Assembly: GCA_005792225.1 (NCBI GenBank)
Contig: SXSP01000131.1
Coordinates: 1-18,315 of the forward strand
Length of the DNA stretch: 18,315 nt
From: Bdellovibrionales bacterium
GTDB taxonomy: Bacteria; Bdellovibrionota; Bdellovibrionia; Bdellovibrionales; JAMPXM01
Direction: 5' to 3'
The notes beneath the pieces were generated by a model. It saw only the letters and a program-made list of their open reading frames with translations. It was not told the origin of the DNA and searched no databases. The position numbers and the translations under genes were made by a program. This document shows positions 7,616-15,073 of the stretch, piece by piece (the stretch's first letter is position 1; each line of letters starts with the position of its first letter).

Positions 7616-8011
7616 ATGCTCCAAACCTACCGACATCTTTACGCACGCAAAGTAAAAATGTTCCGTCTGCTCTACGAGTTTACTTACAACTCGTGCGGGG
7701 CGTGCGTGCAATCGAACTGCGCCTGCAAAGATCGTATTTGTCAGCATGTCGAAGAGCGAGCCAGCGAGAAGGGCATTCGCCTTGAGCGTACGGATCATTT
7801 TTTGCGCTTCATCGGACCGAATGGTTGCGTGGTCCCGCCCCACCTGCGCGAGACTTGCACGATTTATCTCTGCGGTCCCGCCCAACAGAAGCCGGGCTTC
7901 GATTCGGTACGCTACACGAAGATCCGTCGCATATGCGATCGAATCGAGTGGCGCATCATGGAACTTGAAGAGGCTTACGGCAAGGGTTTGCACCTCGCCG
8001 CGCACTCCTAA
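7616..8011 (+). CDS. nine-cysteine protein, putative metal-cluster binding
   Basis: 131 aa of unknown function with cysteines at 27, 30, 35, 37, 42, 71, 81, 86 and 107. The first five form CGACVQSNCACKDRIC. The later group, NGCVVPPHLRETCTIYLC, recalls the 'GC.Lp..RP..C..y.C' pattern of YkgJ-type zinc/iron-chelating cysteine-cluster proteins, but the full family pattern is not matched. There is no signal peptide, so it is probably cytoplasmic, where a cluster of reduced cysteines fits Fe-S or zinc binding. The start is uncertain: neither the ATG at 7616 (just after a hairpin) nor the ATG at 7658 (Met15) has a good Shine-Dalgarno, and the cysteines begin after both. The end overlaps the convergent peptidase gene by 4 bp. 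Confidence 0.72.
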   Translation: MLQTYRHLYARKVKMFRLLYEFTYNSCGACVQSNCACKDRICQHVEERASEKGIRLERTDHFLRFIGPNGCVVPPHLRETCTIYLCGPAQQKPGFDSVRYTKIRRICDRIEWRIMELEEAYGKGLHLAAHS

Positions 8012-10227
8012 GGCTTCATCAAACGTCTTTCAAAGAAATCAACGATCGATCGGCCCGAGTGGATTTGGTTCGCGCGGCCGTAAAGCCCGTGTTTCGCTCC
8101 GGGATACGAGAGCGATTCGTAAACAACGCCAGCCTCCTGAAGTTTTTTGAAGAGCAAAGTTGAGTTCGTAAAGAGCACGTTGTCGTCAGCCATTCCGTGA
8201 ATGATGAGAACGTGATTCGACGAACTAAATGGTCGCTCGAGAACGTTTGCGCGCTTGTAGACGTCGGGCTCCTTACGCGGATCTCCTAAGTAGCGTTCGG
8301 TGTAGTGCGTGTCGTAGAGGGCAAAATCGGTGACGGGCGCGCCCGCGACGTTTGCCTTGAACACCTCTGGTGCTTGGGATGCGAGCATGAGCGAAAGGTA
8401 GCCGCCGTAGCTCCAGCCGTAAAATCCAACACGATCTTTTTCGATGAAACCCTTATTGATGAAGTACTTCGCTCCGGCAACTTGGTCTTCGACTTCAACC
8501 GTTCCGAAGGCGCGATAGAGAGCGTCCGCAAAGGCTTCGCCACGCCGACTCGATCCGCGGTTGTCGATGGAGGCAACGACAAAGCCGCGCTGGGCGAGAA
8601 CTTGAGCGAGAAGCTCGTTGCGACCACCCCAAGCTTTTCTCACCACCTGCGCCGTGGGCCCGCCGTAGCCAATCATGATAAGGGGGTACTTTTTCTTCGG
8701 ATCAAACGAGCGAGGTTTAATGAGTTTGTAGTAGAGATCATCTCCCGATGGTCCTTTGAATGAGCCGAATTCGGGTTCCGCCAGTGACTCGCGATACGGA
8801 AACAGCGGATGACCTTCTTTGACCTCATTATCCGTCAAGATGGAAACCTGCTCGCCGCTCGCTTTGTGGAGGAAAACACTGGCCGGCGTGTTCGGCTTCG
8901 AAGACCGTCGCACGAAGAACTTCGCGTCTTCGCTCATGGTGATGTCGTGCCACCCTTCTTCCGACGTGAGGGCCTCGGGCTCGCCTCCCGCGAGCGGAAC
9001 CCGGTAGAAGTGAGATTCAAGCGGTGATTTTTTTGTCGCCGTGAAATAGACAAACCCCGTCTCCTCGTCGAGGCCCTTGACTTCGTCAACATCCCAATCG
9101 CCACTCGTTAGTTGGCGATTGAGTTTTCAGATCGTTTCTTGCAAGTAAATGTGCTTGTGGCCGGATTTATCGGAAACCCAGATAAACTGTGGCTGTTTTG
9201 TTAGCCAGCGCCAGCCCTCGTTGAGATTCACCCACTGCGGGTCGGTCTCGGTGAGGAGAGTTTTTGATTGCCCAGTTGTCGGATCGAAGCTGAGAACCTC
9301 GAGTTTCTTCTGATCGCGGGACTGAACTTGGTAAATGAGTTTCCGATCTGGCGTCCATTTCACATCCGCGAGATAGAAGTCGTCACTTTTGATCGGGACC
9401 CACTGAATTCTTCTCGATCCTTTTCTTAGATCCGCTACCCTGACAATCCCGAGGCGCACCTTTGCGTTAGCCGAACCCGCCTCGGGATAACGCTGACGAG
9501 TCACGGTCACGCCGGCGGCGTTAATGTCGTAGCGATCCACGACCTTGACGGGTGTTTCATCAACACGGGTGAGGGCGATCAGCGCTTCATCTTTCGACCA
9601 CCAGTAACCGGTGTAGCGATGCATCTCTTCTTGCGCGATGAATTCCGCGGTTCCGAACGAAACAGCGCCCCTGCCTTCACTCGAAACGGGGATCTCGCGT
9701 CGACTCTTGAGATCAAAAAGATAAAGGTTCTGATCGCGAACGTACGAAACGAAGCCGTCCCTCGGTGAAAACTTGATATCGATCTCAACGCCCTTCGTGC
9801 GCGTCAGACGCTCAATCGATGGAGAACCTTGATGGAGATAAAGGTCTCCGCCTGAAGGAATGACGATCTGTGATCCTGAATTCGAGATGTGTCGCTCGGT
9901 GATGCCACCTTGACTGATGCGCATTCTCTCGCGACGGGCTTGTTCCTCCTCCGAGACCGGGCCCGAGGCGAGGGATTTAGCAGCGACGAGAAGACGGGGT
10001 TTTCCCGTCATCAAGTCGTATTCCCAGAGATCCAAGACATCGATATTCTCAGGACTCGCCTGTAGGAACGTCAGGCGCTTTCCATTCTGCGAGAATGAAA
10101 GCGAACGCGGTGAGGAGCCCTCGAGCTCCGGGCTCGAGTTGATTCTTTCGATCGTCAATGATTCCGCCGCCCATGAGGGACCGGCGAAGATAAAGCACGA
10201 GATAAAAACAAAAATGAAGCGCGCCAT
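8008..10227 (-). pseudogene. dipeptidyl peptidase IV (S9B) with one in-frame stop
   Basis: A single reading frame of 739 codons plus stop, broken only by TGA at 9127-9129 (codon 367). Residues 1-20 are a signal peptide (PSWA-AES). 30-480 are the beta-propeller domain, with the N-terminus-binding Glu pair at E200-E201 in AQEEMHRYTGYWWS. The alpha/beta-hydrolase domain follows, with Ser606 (GWSYGG), Asp681 (HGMADDNV) and His713 (AKHGLYG). The family cleaves X-Pro/X-Ala dipeptides from peptide N-termini, usually in the periplasm. Around the stop the protein reads HIYLQETI-stop-KLNRQLTSGDWDV, where relatives have a Gly in a GKLxRQLT-like strand, so a single GGA-to-TGA change explains it. The start has GGAG at 10235-10238. 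It is either a recent nonsense mutation or a sequence error. An internal restart at 8937 lacks a good Shine-Dalgarno. Confidence 0.9.
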
Positions 10228-10281
10228 GATGAATCTCCAATTCCTTGAAGATTCTTGGCACGCTCAGGGTGACTTGTCTAG

Positions 10282-11274
10282 TTAGGGAGTAAAGCCAAGT
10301 GTGCGGCCCGGGCTTCCGCCGACGGCTGCGCACTCGCCAGAATTGATGGTGGCGAGCTGGATTCCCGCGTTACATGCGATGAGCGCCTTCGTTGCCGATG
10401 ACGTCTGACCCGCTTCGATAAACCAAGTGTCTTCGACGGAACTTCCCGCGCAGTTATCGCTGACGAAGTGGATGCGTCCTGAAAAACAACGATGGATTTG
10501 CTTTCGAGATCCACCGCCTGACGTGAACACGTTAAACGCCAAACCTTGGTCGGCGTAGGTGGGCGATGCCTCTCCCCGATTTCGCGTATGGAGAAAATCA
10601 CCAAGCGCGCCCGCGAGCGAACGGAATATCGGGATCGTGCCTCCACCGCCGCCGGGAGAACCGCCGCTTCCGATGACAATGTCGAGAACGATCGATGAAC
10701 TCCGCGCATCCGTAATTTTGATTTTCGCAGTCTCGGCCGAGCCGGGTGCGGTGTAGTTGCTACCGACGAGATTTCCTCCGCCCGACTCTTTGACGAAAGA
10801 ATAAGGTGGAGTTCCACCGCTGACGGAAATCGAGACCAACACGCCGGGCGCGGGAGAACTCGGCGAATAGGTCGCCTGAAGCAATCGATCAGCCACCGCG
10901 ATCGTCGCACGCGCCGTCAGGGCGGCAGCGTCTTTAACGACGAGGGTACAGATCTTTGAAGTCGTCGGTGCGGTGAAGACGATTTGAGTCGACGTGTTCG
11001 TTACGCTTCCGCAACCTTCCGGCAGAACCTTGAACGAATATGGAACCTGGCCACCGGAGACCGAGAAGTTTTGCACATCACCCGTGTAGATCGTGGGTGA
11101 CTCAGGACTGACCCGAAACGTCGACGACGGAATGTTCGTGCCCTGGCCAGGTCCCGGCGGCTGCGCCGAGCTGATATCCGGAGGGGAACAGTTTTGAAAA
11201 ATGGCTGTACTAGCGATCAGCAAAAGGAAAATGGACGCCGTCGCGAATATGGATTTTTTCATCATAAGCTTCAT
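10282..11274 (-). CDS. lipoprotein with two Ig-like repeats and DUF5648-like tail
   Basis: 330 aa. A hydrophobic leader ends in TAIFQNCS, a lipobox form common in Bdellovibrio-type bacteria, so Cys29 should be lipidated. Two repeated Ig-like units follow, about 53-127 and 135-200, each with a 'VSGGxxPYSF' strand (SVSGGQVPYSF, SVSGGTPPYSF). A Gly-rich linker (GSGGSPGGGGG) leads to a tail at about 215-330, with IFRSLAG..DFLHTRNRGE.. and IHRCFSGRIHFVS. That resembles the DUF5648-type 'vyR...dHfyT...E...Y...G.aF' repeat, with a second, degenerate copy. It probably sits on the outer membrane surface, in adhesion or wall contact (inference). Met1, Met4 and Met5 are all possible starts and none has a clear Shine-Dalgarno. 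Confidence 0.85.
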   Translation of the reverse strand: MKLMMKKSIFATASIFLLLIASTAIFQNCSPPDISSAQPPGPGQGTNIPSSTFRVSPESPTIYTGDVQNFSVSGGQVPYSFKVLPEGCGSVTNTSTQIVFTAPTTSKICTLVVKDAAALTARATIAVADRLLQATYSPSSPAPGVLVSISVSGGTPPYSFVKESGGGNLVGSNYTAPGSAETAKIKITDARSSSIVLDIVIGSGGSPGGGGGTIPIFRSLAGALGDFLHTRNRGEASPTYADQGLAFNVFTSGGGSRKQIHRCFSGRIHFVSDNCAGSSVEDTWFIEAGQTSSATKALIACNAGIQLATINSGECAAVGGSPGRTLGFTP

Positions 11275-11287
11275 AATGAATCGGCTT

Positions 11288-11316
11288 CGCAGTTTGATTC
11301 TTCAATCCCGCAGTTT
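11288..11316. repeat. CGCAGTTT direct repeat at 21-bp spacing
   Basis: CGCAGTTT occurs at 11288-11295 and again at 11309-11316, a period of exactly 21 bp (two helical turns). With the next bases the match is CGCAGTTTnATT. It lies about 14-42 nt before the start of the minus-strand Ig-like lipoprotein. Same-face tandem half-sites are typical of activator binding, but this position is close to or inside the transcript leader, so the role is open. Confidence 0.4.
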
Positions 11317-11370
11317 CATTTTGCAGCATGTTTGGTGAAAATGTCCCATATTCTCGATTTGATCCGTTTC

Positions 11371-11408
11371 AAAAAGAGACGGGACTCGAGCCTTGCGACC
11401 CGAGCCCC
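11371..11408 (-). terminator. intrinsic terminator of the three-gene secreted-protein operon
   Basis: On the minus strand GGGGCTCG (11408-11401) pairs with CGAGTCCC (11388-11381), 8 bp with one G-U, around a 12-nt loop. It is followed by GTCTCTTTTT (11380-11371). It starts 8 nt after the stop of the 135-aa gene at 11416 and precedes the lipoprotein gene at 11274, so it separates two transcription units. Confidence 0.75.
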
Positions 11409-11415
11409 ATCCTTT

Positions 11416-11823
11416 TTATTCTAGAGAGCATTCGACGTCTGCGTCTTTGAGGGAGTGAACCTTAGTGCCGTCGAAGTGTTCAATCTTCAATTTTCCTGAG
11501 AAGGTGCATTGGTCGGGCGAGGTCGTGCGCAGTTCGACTCTCGTCCACTTGTAGGAATCGCCTTCCTCTTCTTTGTAAAGGATGGCTCGAAATTCATCAC
11601 CCTCGTTCCAGTACTGCAGGATATGAGAACGATCGAAGGAGACGGCGGCGGGACCTTTCAATTGCGCTTCGGCGCTCACGATCGCGTTAGCGAAGCTCCG
11701 CGAGGTGACTCCGTTGATGGTCAACTCGTAACCATGTTTTTTGAAATCGCACCAGAATCCGCCGGTGGCGTGGGCTTGAGAGCCGAAGAGAACGAGAGCT
11801 AAAGTCATGAGTCCTGTTTTCAT
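11416..11823 (-). CDS. small secreted protein, family not recognised
   Basis: 135 aa. The start is the ATG at 11823 (MKTGLMTLALVLFGSQA-HATGG), preceded by GGAG (11833-11830) at 6 nt. An upstream in-frame ATG at 11835 overlaps the stop of the previous gene but would place that GGAG inside the coding region. The signal peptide is cleaved near AHA. The mature ~113 aa has three cysteines (FWCDF near the front, DQCTFSG, and VECSLE at the end), so disulfide bonding in the periplasm is likely. The rest alternates short polar and hydrophobic strands, consistent with a beta-rich fold. Last gene of a three-gene operon. Confidence 0.8.
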   Translation of the reverse strand: MKTGLMTLALVLFGSQAHATGGFWCDFKKHGYELTINGVTSRSFANAIVSAEAQLKGPAAVSFDRSHILQYWNEGDEFRAILYKEEEGDSYKWTRVELRTTSPDQCTFSGKLKIEHFDGTKVHSLKDADVECSLE

Positions 11824-11834
11824 TCTCATCTCCA

Positions 11835-12545
11835 TCAGTTGAATACGTTTTTAGCCGTGACGACCATGTGTTGATAGTCGGGACCTTCAAATCCGAAGGA
11901 CTCGAAACGCACGACGACGACAATTGCATCACCATTCATGATGATTTGCCGAGGTTGGTAGTTCAAAGCACACGCACGCGACTCGGGAAGGGACTGATCT
12001 TTTTGCAGGAGCTTTAGTTTGGCTGACTTTTCCAGATTGGCCAGCCGAACCGTGAGAAGACTCGCTCCATTGCCCAGGCATGCTTTCGGGTTCTTTGGCG
12101 ACTCGGAAACATGAAGTCGGTATTTCGGCCAGACGCCGCTCGCTCCACCGTCGACACCGTAGGCAGTGCTGAAGAGCGGCTTTAAGTTTGGCTGATCAAG
12201 ATCCGTCGGCAAACGAACCCAGAGCGTTGTCCCGTTTTGTTTTCCGTCGATTCCATATTTGGAGAGATGGACGTTCCCGAGGGCTTGGCGAACCGCCTCA
12301 TCGAGCGGACCGTTTTCCTCCTCGATGACGGTGAAGTCGTACTCGACGGCAAGATTCTTTTCGACGTCCACAACCATGGCGCGCGCGGCGGGATATCCGG
12401 AGCCACCTTGAATCACCGATTCGACGAAAGCGTAGTAGCGGCCGTCTTTCGAGAAACCTAAGCTTTTGAAATCGAACGCGTCAGCAGCTTGAACATTCTG
12501 AACTGCAAACAAAATCCCTACGATGGCGAAAAATGTTTTCATCAT
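11835..12545 (-). CDS. DUF2259-like predicted secreted protein
   Basis: 236 aa. The leader MMKTFFAIVGILFAVQNVQA-ADAF is a signal peptide. The start of the mature protein, FKSLGFSKDGRYYAFVESVIQGGSGYPAARA, matches the hallmark of DUF2259 (LGFSxDGRYxAFEexgxQDGSGfP). The family is annotated only as predicted secreted proteins and has no known activity. Two start codons are adjacent (12545 and 12542), served by the AGGAGAGGG just upstream, and overlap the previous gene's TGA as ATGATG, so translation is coupled. Two Cys in the mature part (KACLGN, RACALN) may form a disulfide. Confidence 0.85.
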   Translation of the reverse strand: MMKTFFAIVGILFAVQNVQAADAFDFKSLGFSKDGRYYAFVESVIQGGSGYPAARAMVVDVEKNLAVEYDFTVIEEENGPLDEAVRQALGNVHLSKYGIDGKQNGTTLWVRLPTDLDQPNLKPLFSTAYGVDGGASGVWPKYRLHVSESPKNPKACLGNGASLLTVRLANLEKSAKLKLLQKDQSLPESRACALNYQPRQIIMNGDAIVVVVRFESFGFEGPDYQHMVVTAKNVFN

Positions 12546-12955
12546 CCCTCTCCTTCGCTCGCTTCGACGTGTTTGATCAAATTCGTCGAGCAGCCCCCGA
12601 TCATCCGGCCGTGTTTGGCCTCAAGCGGATAAGTACGGTTACTCATGCCGTCGCTCCCCGCCATGTTCATCGTAAGATCCAAGATCACCGATTTGTCGCC
12701 GTCGAGGATCTGGAATTTAGGAAGAAAAGGATCAGCCTTCAGAACTTTCACCGCGATGTTTTGGCCAATCACCTTCGTGACCGTCTTTGTCCCATCGCTT
12801 TCCCAATCGGGCTCGATCATCGTGACTTCGCGTTTTTTGAGATCCACCTCGATCGAGTAGAAAGGCTCGGTGAAGGAACATTCAATTTGTGTGGTCTGGG
12901 CGTTTGCGGCTTGAGCCGCGAAAACGAGACCCGCCGTCAGAGTTAAAAGCTTCAT
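12542..12955 (-). CDS. small secreted protein, COG3650-like C-terminal motif
   Basis: 137 aa from the ATG at 12955, which has AAGGAG (12967-12962) at 6 nt. An ATG two codons earlier abuts the Shine-Dalgarno and is unlikely. Signal peptide MKLLTLTAGLVFAAQAANA-Q. The mature protein begins IECSFTEPFYSIEVD and contains MAGSDGMSNRTYPLEA followed by GGCST. The 'GSDGMSxRtYPxxA...GC' pattern is that of COG3650-like uncharacterised envelope proteins. Cys28 and the Cys near the end could pair. First gene of the minus-strand operon, divergent from the TIGR02147 regulator. Function unknown. Confidence 0.82.
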   Translation of the reverse strand: MKLLTLTAGLVFAAQAANAQTTQIECSFTEPFYSIEVDLKKREVTMIEPDWESDGTKTVTKVIGQNIAVKVLKADPFLPKFQILDGDKSVILDLTMNMAGSDGMSNRTYPLEAKHGRMIGGCSTNLIKHVEASEGEG

Positions 12956-12961
12956 TTTCAT

Positions 12962-12974
12962 CTCCTTTCAGGAG
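12962..12974 (-). promoter_or_regulatory. leader hairpin covering the operon's Shine-Dalgarno
   Basis: On the minus strand CTCCT (12974-12970), GAA, AGGAG (12966-12962) form a 5-bp stem with a 3-nt loop whose 3' half is the Shine-Dalgarno of the first gene of the secreted-protein operon. The upstream arm, extended to CCTCCT, copies the anti-Shine-Dalgarno sequence of 16S rRNA. It could reduce initiation until melted or bound. Confidence 0.4.
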
Positions 12975-12998
12975 GAAATTAAGTAGTTGGTGAAAACG

Positions 12999-13004
12999 AA
13001 TATA
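12999..13004 (-). promoter_or_regulatory. possible -10 box of the secreted-protein operon
   Basis: TATATT on the minus strand, 44 nt before the ATG at 12955, in an AT-rich divergent region. No good -35 hexamer is found at 16-18 nt, so an activator may be needed. The regulator encoded on the other side is an obvious candidate (inference). Confidence 0.35.
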
Positions 13005-13047
13005 TCCGCGTTTTTACTGGAAAATAGGTAAACGTACTGAATCTTGG

Positions 13048-13075
13048 TTGAGGTTTTTAAGTAATCAGTTAAATT
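13048..13075 (+). promoter_or_regulatory. possible promoter giving a leaderless regulator mRNA
   Basis: TTGAGG at 13048-13053 and TAAATT at 13070-13075 are separated by 16 nt. The ATG of the regulator begins at 13082, 6 nt after the -10, where transcription would be expected to start. The absence of a properly spaced Shine-Dalgarno (only GGGGG directly against the ATG) fits a leaderless transcript. The hexamers are only partial matches. Confidence 0.35.
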
Positions 13076-13081
13076 CGGGGG

Positions 13082-13891
13082 ATGAGTGGTCTAGCAGAGA
13101 TTTATGCGCACGAAAACTACCGAACTTATGTGAGTACGGTGCTCGACTCTGATCATTACGGGCGCGGGACGCGCCTGAAGCTCGCGAAATTCTTGGATTG
13201 CCAGCCGAGTTTTATCTCGCAAGTTCTGAGCGGAAGGAACGAGCTGAGTCTTGAACACGCTCACAAGATGAACCTCTTCTTCAATCATTCAAATGAAGAA
13301 TCGCAGTATTTCATCAACATGGTCTTACTCGCCAAGGCGGGCACATTCGAACTGCAGAAGTTTCTGCGTGAACAACTCAGAAACTTGCGCGAAAGCCAGA
13401 TGCAGATTCACAAGGTCATCGAAAGCCGAGAATTGCACCGCGATGATCTTCTCTACTACTACAGCAATTGGCTCTGCATTTCTGCTCACATGCTCGTCAC
13501 CATTCCGCATTTTCGCGATCCCGCAGCACTTAAGGAGAAACTCGGGGCAAACGAAACCGAGTTCGCCGAGACCGTAAACTTTCTAACGCGCACGGGGCTC
13601 ATCAAGGCCCGCGACGGTCGGTTTGAAGTCGGTGAAGCGCACGTCCATTTAAAGAAGACTTCGCCTTACGCTCAATCAGCGAGCGTCATGACCCGTTTGA
13701 AAGTTTTGGATCGACTCAAGCTCTCCGATCCCAGAGCCATGAATTTCACCGCGAATTTTACGATATCCAAAAAAGCTTACGACGCCTTAAGAAAGACGAT
13801 TCTTGACTTCGTGGTGCAGCTCGATGAGCACATTAAGTCGGAACAGCCCGAGGAGTTCTGCACGCTCGTTCTCGATCTGATCGAGCATTGA
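13082..13891 (+). CDS. TIGR02147-family HTH regulator
   Basis: 269 aa. The first ~70 residues fit the start of TIGR02147 proteins: YAHENYRTYVS, then the XRE-like helix-turn-helix LKLAKFLDCQPSFISQVLSG..ELSLEHAHKM, and ESQYFINMVLLAKAGT. The middle (about 150-190) has a winged-helix-like stretch, ETVNFLTRTGLIKARDGRFEVG. The family is abundant in Fibrobacter and Bdellovibrio relatives and is thought to regulate transcription. Little is known about its ligands. It is the first gene of a plus-strand unit with the metalloprotease (21 nt between stop and GTG) and faces the divergent operon of secreted proteins, so it may control both sides. The start is supported by the family N-terminus rather than by a Shine-Dalgarno. 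Confidence 0.93.
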   Translation: MSGLAEIYAHENYRTYVSTVLDSDHYGRGTRLKLAKFLDCQPSFISQVLSGRNELSLEHAHKMNLFFNHSNEESQYFINMVLLAKAGTFELQKFLREQLRNLRESQMQIHKVIESRELHRDDLLYYYSNWLCISAHMLVTIPHFRDPAALKEKLGANETEFAETVNFLTRTGLIKARDGRFEVGEAHVHLKKTSPYAQSASVMTRLKVLDRLKLSDPRAMNFTANFTISKKAYDALRKTILDFVVQLDEHIKSEQPEEFCTLVLDLIEH

Positions 13892-13912
13892 TTGAGAATC
13901 AAAAGGAGGCCC

Positions 13913-15073
13913 GTGAAAAACTGGATCGTCGTTACTCTCGCCTGGGCGTCGCTTGCGTTTGGATCAGACTCCAAGTTCGATGAACGCGAGTTGATACCGA
14001 CGGAAGTTGTCATTACGGAGCAAGCAAACGCGAGGTTGCTCGCGGCCCAACAACAACCCTCAAACGGCGGCGGCAGTTCAACGATCGGAACTGATTCCTA
14101 CGACGTGCGGACTCACACCTCCTGGTTCTACGGCTCAAAGCCGATCGTCACCTGCTTCAATCACGTTGAGAGTTTTGGCCCCTCTGCAAAACAGGCGTCA
14201 GCCGCGATTGAGGCATCCATCAAACGTTGGCAAACCTATTTCAAAGAAAAGAAGATCGCGAAAGGATCGCCAGAACTTTCTCCGAATGCGAACTTCAAGC
14301 TGAAAGGCCGCTGCCAGGGAGACGAGGATCTCGTCATTTTCCTCGGGACGGGTCCGATTTTCGCGGGACTCCAAGATCTTAAGGCCGTGCAGCGTTTGAA
14401 TTTCCCGATCGCCTACGCAAACAAAACCTATATGAGCCGCGATCTTAAATGGTCGAAGGGCTATATCCGCTTGGTGGCGAGTGGGTACTACGGCGGCGGG
14501 ACATCCGAGACTCTCTTTCCGGACTGGCGGAAGCCCGGCTCCCTCGAATCCGTGCTGACTCACGAACTGGGCCACGTGCTCGGATTTCTCCATACGCGTG
14601 ATACGATCATGCGTGCGGAACTCGTCGAACAAGTTTTTTCAAAGGAACCCCGCCGCATCGAAATTGATGGCGCAAAACAATTGGTGAGTTGCAACGAATG
14701 TTCAACGACCTACCGAATCGCCGGAAGCCCGAACGACTCAGCACTTTTTGAAAAGCTCGGGCTCAAGTCGACCACAAAGTTGCTCTTGGAAAAGACGGGG
14801 GACGGATTCTACTTCACCGACGGAAAGACAAAGGTTCGCCTCGTAGAAACTTCGCGTACGGTCGTCGATTCGTCAAAAACACTCGTGACAAATTTCACGG
14901 AGTCGCTCAACGATTCAAGCCAAACTTTTAATGTTTACTCGTACGTCGCCCTGGGCGAGAGCAAGACACCGTTGGTTTTGGAATACAACTCGGGCTCCGC
15001 GGGCGGCGCGATCATTCTTCGCTCGGTCGAGAAAGGTGAGATCCGTGAAATCGGTCGCTTTGAAGCTCTTTAA
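13913..15073 (+). CDS. secreted matrixin-like zinc metalloprotease (metzincin)
   Basis: 386 aa from the GTG at 13913, which follows AGGAGG (13904-13909). A TTG at 13892 in the same frame would only add residues before the signal peptide. Leader MKNWIVVTLAWASLAFGS. The catalytic part spans about 80-250, with the zinc motif HELGHVLGFLH (His217, Glu218, His221, His227) and a Met-turn TIM at Met233, only six residues after the third His, a slightly shortened form of the matrixin 'HSTDxxxxM' layout. I see no cysteine-switch motif (PRCGxPD). The remaining ~130 residues are an unrecognised beta-rich region. Periplasmic or exported protein degradation is likely, and the substrate is unknown. It is co-transcribed with the regulator before it and overlaps the next gene by 29 nt. 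Confidence 0.92.
   Translation: MKNWIVVTLAWASLAFGSDSKFDERELIPTEVVITEQANARLLAAQQQPSNGGGSSTIGTDSYDVRTHTSWFYGSKPIVTCFNHVESFGPSAKQASAAIEASIKRWQTYFKEKKIAKGSPELSPNANFKLKGRCQGDEDLVIFLGTGPIFAGLQDLKAVQRLNFPIAYANKTYMSRDLKWSKGYIRLVASGYYGGGTSETLFPDWRKPGSLESVLTHELGHVLGFLHTRDTIMRAELVEQVFSKEPRRIEIDGAKQLVSCNECSTTYRIAGSPNDSALFEKLGLKSTTKLLLEKTGDGFYFTDGKTKVRLVETSRTVVDSSKTLVTNFTESLNDSSQTFNVYSYVALGESKTPLVLEYNSGSAGGAIILRSVEKGEIREIGRFEAL

Noticed and set aside
8938..9126. Frameshift as the cause of the split DPP-IV gene
   Set aside because: Both halves are in the same frame and translate continuously except for one TGA, so it is a substitution, not an indel.
9127..9129. UGA read as glycine (genetic code 25)
   Set aside because: Several other genes here end properly at TGA with their family-typical C-termini, so UGA is a stop in this genome.
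14931..15044. N-terminal extension of the 196-aa secreted protein
   Set aside because: It is Arg/Ala-rich out-of-frame metalloprotease sequence, and the GTG at 15045 with its signal peptide is far better.
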